Origin: UBA93 sp964477205
Lineage (GTDB): Archaea > Micrarchaeota > Micrarchaeia > Norongarragalinales > Norongarragalinaceae
Length of the DNA: 12,801 bases
Assembly: GCA_964477205.1 (NCBI GenBank)
Contig: CAYZDE010000021.1
Coordinates: forward strand, 1 to 12,801
Direction of reading: 5' to 3'
A program made the translations under genes and the position numbers. Numbering within the stretch: the stretch's first letter is position 1; each line of letters begins with the position of its first letter. The notes under the pieces were generated by a model. It ran no database searches. It worked only from the letters and a program-made list of their open reading frames with translations, and had not been told where the DNA came from. Of this stretch, positions 1 through 6,525 are shown piece after piece.

Positions 1-423
1 GCGGAAGCCCTTCGGCTTAACGCCGAGCACCTCGCGGCACGCCTCCTCACACAAGCCAATTTCCTCTTTCATTCGCCCGCGGCCGAGCTTATTGAAGTAC
101 TCGTGCGGGTTCAAAGGCCCGTTCGGGTGCGAATAAGAGTGATTAATTATCTCGTGCCCCGCGTCAACAACGCTTTGATGGTCACGCGAAAATTTTTCAA
201 CGTACTTGCCTACGACCGCGTGGCTCGCCTTTAACTCAAACGAGTCGAATAACTCAGCCAACTCTCGTAAGCACATCACGTCACTCACGTAATCATAATC
301 AAATGAAATCGTGACCGCGTACTTCTTACCCTTCGGCCACTTCTTCGAATTGTCCTTCAAATAACGCTTCCACGCCAAAGGCGCGATTGCACTCGCTCCC
401 GCACGCAAAGCACGCTTTAACAC
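1..423 (-). CDS. Polysaccharide deacetylase-like protein, cut by window edge
   Basis: Only the first 141 codons lie in the window; the C-terminal part continues beyond position 1. The protein looks like a NodB-fold (carbohydrate esterase 4-like) deacetylase, which removes N- or O-acetyl groups from sugars. Visible motifs are SFDYD at about residues 40-44 (the motif 1 Asp), HSYSH for metal binding near residue 100, and a final GFR that starts the R-x-P motif. It is clearly a paralogue of the protein encoded at 3667-4491: both begin LK-x-ALR-x-GA and align closely, with a short insertion here after HSYSHP. The GTG start at 421-423 is supported by a GGAGG site at 431-435, seven bases upstream, and by a 7-base overlap with the end of the upstream glycosyltransferase gene, which suggests translational coupling. 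The family call is good; the substrate is unknown. Confidence 0.75.
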   Translation of the reverse strand, partial: MLKRALRAGASAIAPLAWKRYLKDNSKKWPKGKKYAVTISFDYDYVSDVMCLRELAELFDSFELKASHAVVGKYVEKFSRDHQSVVDAGHEIINHSYSHPNGPLNPHEYFNKLGRGRMKEEIGLCEEACREVLGVKPKGFR

Positions 424-1499
424 TTTAACGCCTCCAACTCATTGTGAAACGCCTTACCTAAAGCGCGCCAATCGAATTTCCTAACCAATTGTTTGCCGGC
501 ACGGGACAAATAATTCGCTCGCGCTTTCGAGGATAGAACGCGCTTAATCGCCTTTGACAATTGGCGGGGCTTGGCGGCGTACTCCACCGCGTCACCGGCA
601 ATGCGCTTGATTTCACGCGTGGGCGCGGCGATAACTGGCTTGCCCAACGCCCAGTACTCAAACATCTTAATCGGGCACACGCCGTGCGTTAACGCGTTCA
701 ACTTGAACGGTACGAGCGCAACGTCGAAACCCGCGGCGTAATCCCTCGCTTGCTCGCGCGGAACAAAGCCGGTTACCCTTACATTAGGCAAGGCAGCGTC
801 ATCAATGAGCTTGCGCTTCGGGCCGTCACCAACGAACAAGAAATTCGCGCGCGGGTGCGAAGTCGCGGCATCGAGCACGCCTTCCACGTCTATCCACTCC
901 CCCAAAGCGCCGACAAAGCCGATTGTGTTCTTCGCTAACTTTTTCGGCTTCGCCCTCGCATAGTACTTCAAGTCCACGCCATTAGGTATGAGCTTGACAT
1001 TATCATTATACTTTTCCGCGTCCTCGGCGACCGACGCTGCGGTCGCTACGACTAGGTCGGCTTGGCGGAGTGCTTGCGCGCTCGACCACCGCGAAACCGT
1101 CTTTTGGAGGCCGGAACGGAACTCGTGCATCAAATCAATGTAGTGGAATACGAGCGGAACGCCCTTCTTCTTCAGGTAGCGGCGCGCGAAGTAAGTGCCC
1201 CACGAGTTATAGAACACCGCCACGTCCGCGTCAAATTTCTTAACCGCCTTGAGGAAAAACCGCTCTCTTTGGTATAACTCGACGAGCGGGTTCGGCGACG
1301 ACTTGAAGCCCTTAACGAGCGTCACGTTTTTTGGAACGCTTTCTTCTACTTCCTCTGAATCGTAAGTGCTGCGCGCGTACACCGGATCCACCCAATAGAC
1401 CTCGTCCCCGGGATAATGGTTGACTACGAGGTTCTTGAATAGCACCGCGCCGCCTTCCGTGCTCAAGTAACGGCCTGCATTGAACACTAGTATTCGCAT
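417..1499 (-). CDS. GT-B glycosyltransferase, family 4-like
   Basis: A 360-residue cytoplasmic glycosyltransferase that probably moves a sugar from a nucleotide donor to a lipid- or protein-linked glycan. The two Rossmann halves of the GT-B fold can be recognised. The N-terminus is MRILVFNAGR, the hinge has IPNGVD at about 171-176, and the donor half has GFVGALGEW (194-202) and VGDGP (223-227). The donor-binding loop PIKMFEYWALGKPV lies at about 276-289 and its Glu281 is the usual nucleotide-sugar-binding residue. The start chosen is ATG 1499 because the family normally begins M-[RK]-I-L. In-frame ATG 1505 and TTG 1514 also exist, and the TATA box at 1526-1533 would place the transcript start near 1503-1505. 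The gene is divergent from wecC and overlaps the next deacetylase-like gene by seven bases. Donor and acceptor cannot be read from the sequence. Confidence 0.88.
   Translation of the reverse strand: MRILVFNAGRYLSTEGGAVLFKNLVVNHYPGDEVYWVDPVYARSTYDSEEVEESVPKNVTLVKGFKSSPNPLVELYQRERFFLKAVKKFDADVAVFYNSWGTYFARRYLKKKGVPLVFHYIDLMHEFRSGLQKTVSRWSSAQALRQADLVVATAASVAEDAEKYNDNVKLIPNGVDLKYYARAKPKKLAKNTIGFVGALGEWIDVEGVLDAATSHPRANFLFVGDGPKRKLIDDAALPNVRVTGFVPREQARDYAAGFDVALVPFKLNALTHGVCPIKMFEYWALGKPVIAAPTREIKRIAGDAVEYAAKPRQLSKAIKRVLSSKARANYLSRAGKQLVRKFDWRALGKAFHNELEALKC
431..435 (-). promoter_or_regulatory. Ribosome binding site deciding a GTG start
   Basis: The minus strand reads GGAGG here, followed by seven bases and then GTG at 423. 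This matches the archaeal anti-Shine-Dalgarno sequence and supports the GTG start of the truncated deacetylase-like gene inside the end of the glycosyltransferase gene. Confidence 0.7.
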
Positions 1500-1503
1500 A
1501 AGC

Positions 1504-1511
1504 ATTAAAAG
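1504..1511 (+). promoter_or_regulatory. TATA box for wecC operon
   Basis: ATTAAAAG is centred about 28 bases upstream of the ATG at 1536, the spacing expected for a leaderless archaeal mRNA. It overlaps the start region of the divergent glycosyltransferase gene. Confidence 0.45.
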
Positions 1512-1525
1512 CAAAACAACCGTGA

Positions 1526-1533
1526 TTTAAAAA
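1526..1533 (-). promoter_or_regulatory. TATA box for glycosyltransferase operon
   Basis: TTTTTAAA on the minus strand is centred about 25-30 bases upstream of the candidate ATG codons at 1505 and 1499. This suggests a leaderless or nearly leaderless transcript. It lies inside the 36-base gap between two divergent genes. Confidence 0.5.
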
Positions 1534-1535
1534 GA

Positions 1536-2744
1536 ATGGTTCGAATCAGCGTGCTTGGAATGGGTTACATGGGTTTGCCCACTGCTTTGTTCCTAGCGCG
1601 CGCCGGAAACAAAGTAACCGGCATTGACGTTAACGAAAAGCGCGTTGAAGAACTCAAACAAGGCGGATTACCATTCAACGAGCCAGGATTACACGAGCTA
1701 TTCGCGGAAGCGAAAAACAACATTTCTTTTTCCACTCAAATTCCCGAATCGGACTCGTTCATCATCGCCGTGCCCACCCCAGTGAACGACTTCAAGCCGG
1801 ATTACTCTTTTGTCAAAGCGGCAACCAAGAGCATTGCCTTGGTTGCCAAGCCGGGTAACCTCATAGTGCTAGAGTCCACGGTCGGGCCGCGCGCCTGCGA
1901 GGAAATCGTTCTCCCGTTGCTTCCAAAAGGCGTTCGATTCGCTTATTGTTCTGAGCGCGCGATTCCCGGTAGCACGCTCAAAGAAATGGCTAATAATGAC
2001 AGGGTAATCGGGGCCTTGGACAAAGAGTCGTTCGAAGCCGCCAAGTCGATTTACTCGGGCTTCGTGAAAGGAAAAATACTTAGGGCTTCCCTGCTGGAAG
2101 CCGAATTAGCGAAGCTCGTGGAGAACGCGTCGCGTGACAATCAAATCGCTTTCGCGAACGAGCTCGCGAGGTGTTGCGACGAGTTAGGCGCGAATGCCCG
2201 TCGCGTCATCGAGTTAGCCAACCACCACCCGCGCGTGAGCATCCTCTCGCCGGGAATCGGAGTAGGCGGCCACTGCATCCCCGTGGACCCGTGGTACTTA
2301 ATTCAAGGCGTTAAGGACGCGCCCGTAATGCGAACTGCCCGCGAATCGAACGACGCCATGCCATACCACGCAATCTCGCTCGTCAAGGAACTAGTCAAAG
2401 GAATTGAATCGCCGGTAATCGCGGTGCTCGGCTTGACTTACAAGGAGAATGTGGACGATGACCGCTCGTCGCCTGCACGCGAGTTCGCCAAAGCGTGCGA
2501 AGCCGAAGGCTGGAAGGTGCACTGTCACGATCCGTTATTGAAGGAATCCTCTTTCGAGGAAGCCGCGAAAGGCGCGCACTGCTTGTGCTTCCTCGTAGCC
2601 CACGACGAATTCAAGAATGTTCAATTGACTAAGCTCGCGAGTTTGGTTAAATCAAAGAATGTGTTTGACGCTAGGGGAATGCTGGACCGGGCGGCTTGGG
2701 AAGCAGCGGGTTTCAAGGTTAAAGTGTTGGGTGACGGCAAGTGA
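1536..2744 (+). CDS. wecC: UDP-N-acetyl-D-mannosamine dehydrogenase
   Basis: A 402-residue member of the UDP-glucose/GDP-mannose dehydrogenase family, closest to WecC. Such enzymes oxidise UDP-ManNAc twice with NAD+ to give UDP-ManNAcA. The N-terminal NAD site is GMGYMG (residues 8-13) with an acidic residue in GIDVNEKR. VPTPVND and ESTVGPRACEE follow the family pattern. Lys193 and Asn197 lie in ELAKLVENASRDNQIAFANE, and the catalytic Cys247 in GVGGHCIPVDPWYL. The phrase ELANHHPRV, before the Cys motif, is typical of the ManNAc branch rather than UDP-glucose dehydrogenase. The C-terminal domain has LGLTYKENVDDDRSSPA. Full length. The TGA stop overlaps the GTG start of the following epimerase by four bases (GTGA). 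Its usual partner wecB lies at 4544-5662 in a separate transcription unit. Confidence 0.92.
   Translation: MVRISVLGMGYMGLPTALFLARAGNKVTGIDVNEKRVEELKQGGLPFNEPGLHELFAEAKNNISFSTQIPESDSFIIAVPTPVNDFKPDYSFVKAATKSIALVAKPGNLIVLESTVGPRACEEIVLPLLPKGVRFAYCSERAIPGSTLKEMANNDRVIGALDKESFEAAKSIYSGFVKGKILRASLLEAELAKLVENASRDNQIAFANELARCCDELGANARRVIELANHHPRVSILSPGIGVGGHCIPVDPWYLIQGVKDAPVMRTARESNDAMPYHAISLVKELVKGIESPVIAVLGLTYKENVDDDRSSPAREFAKACEAEGWKVHCHDPLLKESSFEEAAKGAHCLCFLVAHDEFKNVQLTKLASLVKSKNVFDARGMLDRAAWEAAGFKVKVLGDGK
2730..2734 (+). promoter_or_regulatory. Ribosome binding site for GTG-start epimerase
   Basis: GGTGA lies six bases before GTG 2741, inside the last codons of wecC. It matches the archaeal 16S tail and supports the GTG start. 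Confidence 0.65.
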
Positions 2745-3670
2745 AAGTATTGATTACAGGGGGAGCCGGCTTCATCGGCGGTAACTTGAGCGCGCGCTTG
2801 ATTGAAGGCGGGCACGAGGTAGTTGCCTTTGATAATCTCGTGCAAGGCAACCGGGCGAACCTGCCTGATTCCGCTGAGTTTATTGAAGGAGATATTCGAG
2901 ATTACGATTCTTTGCTCTCGGCAACCAAGGGCTGCCAAGCAGTTATTCATTTGGCCGCGAATTTTGCGAACCAACGCTCGGTGGACGACCCGCTAACGGA
3001 CTTGGCGATTAATGGTTCCGGCACGCTGAATGCATTGGAAGCCGCACGCATTAGCGAATGCAAACGCTTCGTGTACGCTTCCTCGTCTTGCGTTTACGGC
3101 CCGTTCGACGGCGTGCTTAATGAAGAACAAAAATTGAATCCGGAAACGCCTTATGCAATGAGTAAGCTCTTGGGCGAGCATTACTCGCGGTTTTACGCTG
3201 AACAGCACGGGCTGTCCACGATTTCCCTGCGCTTGTTTAATGTTTACGGGCCGCTCGACCGGCCGGGCGAGTATCGTAATGTCATACCTAATTACTTCCG
3301 CAGTGCAATGGATGGCAATGCGTTGCAGGTGATGGGTGACGGCGGCTCTGACTCGCGGGATTACACTTTCATTGACGATTGCGTTGAGTGCTTTGTCCGC
3401 GCCTTGAACTCCGAGGCGACGGGCGTCTTGAACGTCGGAGGCGGTAGCGAGGTAACCATTGGCGAGCTCGCCGAACTCGTGCAGGAAGCAAGCGGGAAGA
3501 GCGTTGGAATCGAGAAAGTGGAGAAGCGCTCTTGGGACCACATCAAACGCAGGGTAGCGGACACGAAGCTGCTCGAAGAAACGCTGGGCTTCAAGCCACT
3601 GGTTAAAATCAAGGATGGATTGCAGAGGACTTGGGAATGGTTCGAGAGCGAAGGCCCGCAACCAATCTAG
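2741..3670 (+). CDS. NAD-dependent nucleotide-sugar epimerase (GalE-like)
   Basis: A 309-residue extended short-chain dehydrogenase/reductase of the nucleotide-sugar epimerase/dehydratase group. The NAD site is GGAGFIG at residues 7-13, with Asp31 in the FDN motif. HLAA lies at 70-73, the catalytic Ser in SSSCVYG at 114-120, and the YxxxK pair is Tyr138/Lys142. RLFNVYGP and the RDYTFIDD segment are substrate-domain hallmarks. It may interconvert UDP-GlcNAc/UDP-GalNAc or UDP-Glc/UDP-Gal, or act as a dehydratase or 4-epimerase on another sugar; the sequence does not decide. It is co-transcribed with wecC (four-base overlap). Its TAG stop shares the palindrome CTAG with the stop of the convergent gene at 3667-4491, so any terminator must lie within coding sequence. 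Confidence 0.88.
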   Translation: MKVLITGGAGFIGGNLSARLIEGGHEVVAFDNLVQGNRANLPDSAEFIEGDIRDYDSLLSATKGCQAVIHLAANFANQRSVDDPLTDLAINGSGTLNALEAARISECKRFVYASSSCVYGPFDGVLNEEQKLNPETPYAMSKLLGEHYSRFYAEQHGLSTISLRLFNVYGPLDRPGEYRNVIPNYFRSAMDGNALQVMGDGGSDSRDYTFIDDCVECFVRALNSEATGVLNVGGGSEVTIGELAELVQEASGKSVGIEKVEKRSWDHIKRRVADTKLLEETLGFKPLVKIKDGLQRTWEWFESEGPQPI

Positions 3671-4491
3671 AATAACCCTGCCGCTTGTTCTAAAGTCCCG
3701 ACCCAAGCTTTCGACTCGGAGAGCGCGTCAAGTGCTTTAGTCAACTGCGCGCCGAAGAATCGCGGGTGGAAGTAAAAATTGAGTAGTAAGCCGTGCTCTT
3801 CGCCCATTGCCAGGGCTTGCTTGAACACTTCCACGAAGTCGCCCTCGTGCGCTTTCCCACGGAAGCAATGCCAGTCATCAAATAAAGGGTAATAATGCGC
3901 GGGGCAAGCCATAAGCGGCAACTCTAAAACCTTCATTTTGCCTTGCGCTAGGAAATCGCTTCCCGCGGGGTGGTAAGGCATGCCATGGTTCGGCGTATTA
4001 ATGCAATTCGTTGACGAAGAGTAAGAGTATCCGCGCTCTTCGAGAACGCGATAAATGGCGTTCGAGTTAGCGAGCCCGAAGTTCGGGCAGCGGAAGCCAA
4101 TTGGCTTCACGCCTAACTCTCTTTCAAGAACAACTTCGCACTTTGTTATTTCCTCTTCGATTTGCCTTTCAGAGAGCTTGTTAAGCAATTCCGGATGGGA
4201 ATACGAATGATTCACTGCCTCGTGCCCTTCATCCGTTAGCTTCGCGTGCTCGCGCGGCTTGGCTTCCACCAAGCGGCCGGTGCAGGCAATCGAACAAGGG
4301 TAATCGTGAGCGCTGAAAGCGTCCGCGAGCCAAGGTAAAGCCTCGACGTCATCGTCAACTTCCAGGTTGAATGAGAAAGTAACCCCGAATTTTTTTTCAT
4401 TAGGCCAAGTGAAGCCTGAGTCGCTCAGGAAGCGCGACCACATGAAAGGTGCTACGGCGCCTGCGCCCGACCTCAACGCGTTTTTAAGCAT
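3667..4491 (-). CDS. Polysaccharide deacetylase-like protein, possible active-site change
   Basis: A 274-residue NodB-fold protein and paralogue of the truncated gene at 1-423. The metal-binding pair is in HSYSH (His95, His99), the R-x-P motif is FRCPN (Arg134, Pro136), and the late His motif is LNFYFHPRFF near the C-terminus. Motif 1 reads SFNLEVDDD at 40-48: Asn42 stands where the paralogue and most family members have the Asp thought to act as base, although Glu44 keeps an acidic side chain nearby. The protein may therefore be altered or inactive in deacetylation. No signal peptide is evident, so a cytoplasmic substrate such as a lipid- or nucleotide-linked sugar is possible. The ATG 4491 start is supported by a TATA box 28 bases upstream. 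It is divergent from wecB. Confidence 0.8.
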   Translation of the reverse strand: MLKNALRSGAGAVAPFMWSRFLSDSGFTWPNEKKFGVTFSFNLEVDDDVEALPWLADAFSAHDYPCSIACTGRLVEAKPREHAKLTDEGHEAVNHSYSHPELLNKLSERQIEEEITKCEVVLERELGVKPIGFRCPNFGLANSNAIYRVLEERGYSYSSSTNCINTPNHGMPYHPAGSDFLAQGKMKVLELPLMACPAHYYPLFDDWHCFRGKAHEGDFVEVFKQALAMGEEHGLLLNFYFHPRFFGAQLTKALDALSESKAWVGTLEQAAGLF

Positions 4492-4505
4492 TACAACCCA
4501 ATTAC

Positions 4506-4511
4506 TTTAAA
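4506..4511 (+). promoter_or_regulatory. TATA box for wecB operon
   Basis: TTTAAA is centred about 28 bases before the out-of-frame ATG at 4537 and about 35 before the wecB TTG at 4544. The neighbouring AATAAAA at 4516-4522 is an alternative, 25 bases before the TTG. I cannot choose between them from sequence. Confidence 0.45.
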
Positions 4512-4515
4512 GCCG

Positions 4516-4522
4516 AATAAAA
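4516..4522 (-). promoter_or_regulatory. TATA box for deacetylase-like gene
   Basis: TTTTATT on the minus strand is centred 28 bases upstream of ATG 4491, consistent with a leaderless or nearly leaderless mRNA. Confidence 0.45.
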
Positions 4523-4543
4523 CGGTTTCGAGTTGAATGAAAA

Positions 4544-5662
4544 TTGAAGATATGCATAGCCTTTGGGACAAGGCCTGAAATAATCAAGTGCTCACCGCTA
4601 ATCCGCGAGTTGGAAGCACGCCGCGCGGACTACTTCATCGTGCACTCAAACCAGCACTATTCTCACGAAATGGACAAGGTCTTCTTCGACGAGCTCGCCT
4701 TGCCCAAGCCAAAGCACGCCCTCGGCGTTAAGTCGGCTTCGCACGCCAAGCAAACCGCACGCATACTAGAAGGCATGGAAGCCGTTTTCAAAGAGGAAAA
4801 GCCGGACGTGGTCTTTGTTCAAGGCGACACTAACACCGTACTCGGCGCGGCGCTGGCGGCGTACAAGCTTGGAGTGTTCATCGCACACGTGGAAGCCGGC
4901 TTGCGCTCATTCGACCGCCGAATGCCCGAGGAAGCGAACCGCGTGATGACGGACCACATCAGCGATTACTTATTCGCGCCAACCGAGGACGCCAAGCGCA
5001 ACTTGGAAGAGGAAGGCGTAGGCAAGAACGAGTTAATCACTTGGCGCGGAGCTTTCACCCCGAAAATATTCGTTACGGGCAACACTTCGGTTGACGCTGC
5101 CGAGCAAAACCTCGAACTCGCAGAAAAAATACTTCCCGACTACCTGCAATCACTCGAACTCGAGCCCAAGGAATACCTCTTGGCTACCGCGCACCGCGCC
5201 GAAAACGTAGACGAAAAGAATACCCTAACTAATTTCCTTGAATCGTTCAAGGAAATATCAAAGAAGGAAGGGAAGAAGTTATTGTTGCCTTTACACCCGC
5301 GAACGCGCGCGCGAATCGAGGAATTCGGCTTGTCACTCGAAGGGCTTCACGCAATAGAGCCGCCGGGTTACCTGGAATTCTTATTACTCGAGAAGAACGC
5401 TGCCGCCATTCTAAGCGATTCCGGCGGCGTGCAAGAGGAAGCATGCGCTCTCAAAACGCCGTGCGTGGTCCTCCGCAAGAGCAGCGACCGCCCAGAGTCA
5501 ATCCACGCGGGAGCCGCTTGCCTGGGCGGAGTCGAAGAACAAGGAATAATCAACGCTTTCAATGAAATCAAGAATGCTTCCGAGTGGGAGAACCCGTACG
5601 GCGACGGCAGCGCCGCCAAGCGCATAATCAACGAGGTAGTGAAATGGTCTCTGAATTCGTAG
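4544..5662 (+). CDS. wecB: UDP-N-acetylglucosamine 2-epimerase (non-hydrolysing)
   Basis: A 372-residue cytoplasmic GT-B-fold epimerase that interconverts UDP-GlcNAc and UDP-ManNAc, feeding WecC. It begins MKICIAFGTRPEIIK, the family signature. Expected active-site residues are present: Asp95 in QGDTNTV, Glu117 in HVEAGLRS, Glu129/Glu130 in RRMPEEANR, His217 in AHRAENVD, and the SDSGGVQEEA loop that binds the UDP phosphates. Length is normal. The start is a TTG: an in-frame TGA at 4538-4540 excludes anything longer, and the protein aligns from this codon. No clear ribosome site precedes it, so it may be leaderless or nearly so. It is the first gene of a five-gene plus-strand operon and overlaps the next gene by 19 bases. 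Confidence 0.93.
   Translation: MKICIAFGTRPEIIKCSPLIRELEARRADYFIVHSNQHYSHEMDKVFFDELALPKPKHALGVKSASHAKQTARILEGMEAVFKEEKPDVVFVQGDTNTVLGAALAAYKLGVFIAHVEAGLRSFDRRMPEEANRVMTDHISDYLFAPTEDAKRNLEEEGVGKNELITWRGAFTPKIFVTGNTSVDAAEQNLELAEKILPDYLQSLELEPKEYLLATAHRAENVDEKNTLTNFLESFKEISKKEGKKLLLPLHPRTRARIEEFGLSLEGLHAIEPPGYLEFLLLEKNAAAILSDSGGVQEEACALKTPCVVLRKSSDRPESIHAGAACLGGVEEQGIINAFNEIKNASEWENPYGDGSAAKRIINEVVKWSLNS
5633..5637 (+). promoter_or_regulatory. Ribosome binding site for second epimerase
   Basis: GAGGT lies six bases upstream of ATG 5644 and chooses this start over the in-frame ATG at 5584, which would add 20 residues with no family similarity and a long overlap with wecB. Confidence 0.6.
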
Positions 5663-6525
5663 TTACCGGCGGAGCCGGCTTTATCGGCTCGCACCTAGCG
5701 CGCGCTTTACTCGACAAAGGCAAGGTAACCATAATCGATGACTTCACAACCGGGAAAAAAGAGAATCTGCCGGAAGGCGCGCGTTTCGTCGAGGCGAGCA
5801 TACTCGACAACGAGGCATTAGATGTAATTGCCAAAGCGGATTGCGTATTCCACTTGGGCGGAATGGTCGGCGTGCCGTTGAGCGTTCGAGAACCGGTTTT
5901 GTGCAAGCACATTAACGTGGAAGGCACGCAAAAAATCGCTGACGCAGCGGAGTCACGAATCGTCTTCGCTTCTTCTTCCTCGATTTACGGCAAGTCACCT
6001 AATTTACCTTCACGCGAGGGCGACCCGCTTGCGCCCGCGTCGCCTTACGCAAAATCCAAACTCGAAGGCGAGGAATTACTATACAGAAGGGGGAACTCAA
6101 TTTCCCTCCGCCTCTTCAATGTTTACGGGCCGCGCCAGAGCATCGAGAGCGGTTACGCCGCAGTCGTGCCAGCGTTCATCAAAGCCGCGAAAGCGAACGA
6201 ACCATTAATCGTCCACGGTGACGGCTCGCAAACCCGCGACTTCGTGTTCGTTGAAGACGTGGTGCAAGCATTCCTCCTCGCCGCGAAAAACGGCTCGGGC
6301 GCCTTCAACATCGGAGCGGGCAATACAACGAGCGTCAAGCAACTCGCCGAAACGATAATCAATTTGACGAATTCGAGCTCGAAAATAGAGTTCGCTGAAC
6401 CGCGCGAGGGCGACGTGCACGACTCGCTTGCGGACACCAAGAAAGCCGAGAAAGAATTGGGCTTCAAGGCAAGTTACTCCTTGGAGCAAGGTCTCAAAAA
6501 AGTCATTGGTGATTCCAATGCGTAG
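5644..6525 (+). CDS. NAD-dependent sugar epimerase/dehydratase
   Basis: A 293-residue extended SDR enzyme, slightly short for its family. The NAD site is GGAGFIG at residues 9-15 with Asp32/Asp33 at the end of the second strand. The Ser motif is SSSSIYG (110-116) and the YxxxK pair is Tyr135/Lys139. RLFNVYGPRQ, GDGSQTRDFVFVEDVV and NIGAGNTTSV are typical of UDP-glucose/UDP-GlcNAc 4-epimerase-like members. The usual HLAA motif reads HLGG at 70-73, a small departure close to the cofactor. It likely acts on a nucleotide sugar made in this pathway; the specific sugar cannot be assigned. The gene overlaps the wecB end by 19 bases and the P1 start by 8 bases, so it is translated within the same operon. 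It is only moderately similar to the epimerase at 2741-3670, so not a recent duplicate. Confidence 0.87.
   Translation: MVSEFVVTGGAGFIGSHLARALLDKGKVTIIDDFTTGKKENLPEGARFVEASILDNEALDVIAKADCVFHLGGMVGVPLSVREPVLCKHINVEGTQKIADAAESRIVFASSSSIYGKSPNLPSREGDPLAPASPYAKSKLEGEELLYRRGNSISLRLFNVYGPRQSIESGYAAVVPAFIKAAKANEPLIVHGDGSQTRDFVFVEDVVQAFLLAAKNGSGAFNIGAGNTTSVKQLAETIINLTNSSSKIEFAEPREGDVHDSLADTKKAEKELGFKASYSLEQGLKKVIGDSNA
6508..6513 (+). promoter_or_regulatory. Ribosome binding site for P1
   Basis: GGTGAT, a perfect match to the archaeal anti-Shine-Dalgarno, ends four bases before ATG 6518. This supports P1 as a real gene whose start overlaps the end of the previous one. Confidence 0.7.

Noticed and set aside
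2993..3706. Long antisense open frame (237 codons) opposite the first epimerase
   Set aside because: It lies fully over a gene with clear SDR motifs, has no ribosome site or recognisable family, and is explained by codon bias creating open reverse frames.
4940..4980. GTGATGA resembling a C box of an archaeal C/D guide RNA
   Set aside because: It lies in the middle of wecB with no convincing D box at the right spacing and no paired C'/D' motifs, so chance is likelier.
5584..5643. Longer start for the second epimerase at ATG 5584
   Set aside because: The extra 20 residues are Arg-rich and unlike the family; GAGGT before ATG 5644 and the GGAGFIG position favour the shorter start.
6428..6517. 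Longer start for P1 at ATG 6428
   Set aside because: It would overlap the epimerase by about 100 bases, and the perfect GGTGAT precedes ATG 6518.
2741..6525. The two epimerases as a recent tandem duplication
   Set aside because: They differ in length and in most positions outside the cofactor and catalytic motifs, so they look like separate old subfamilies.
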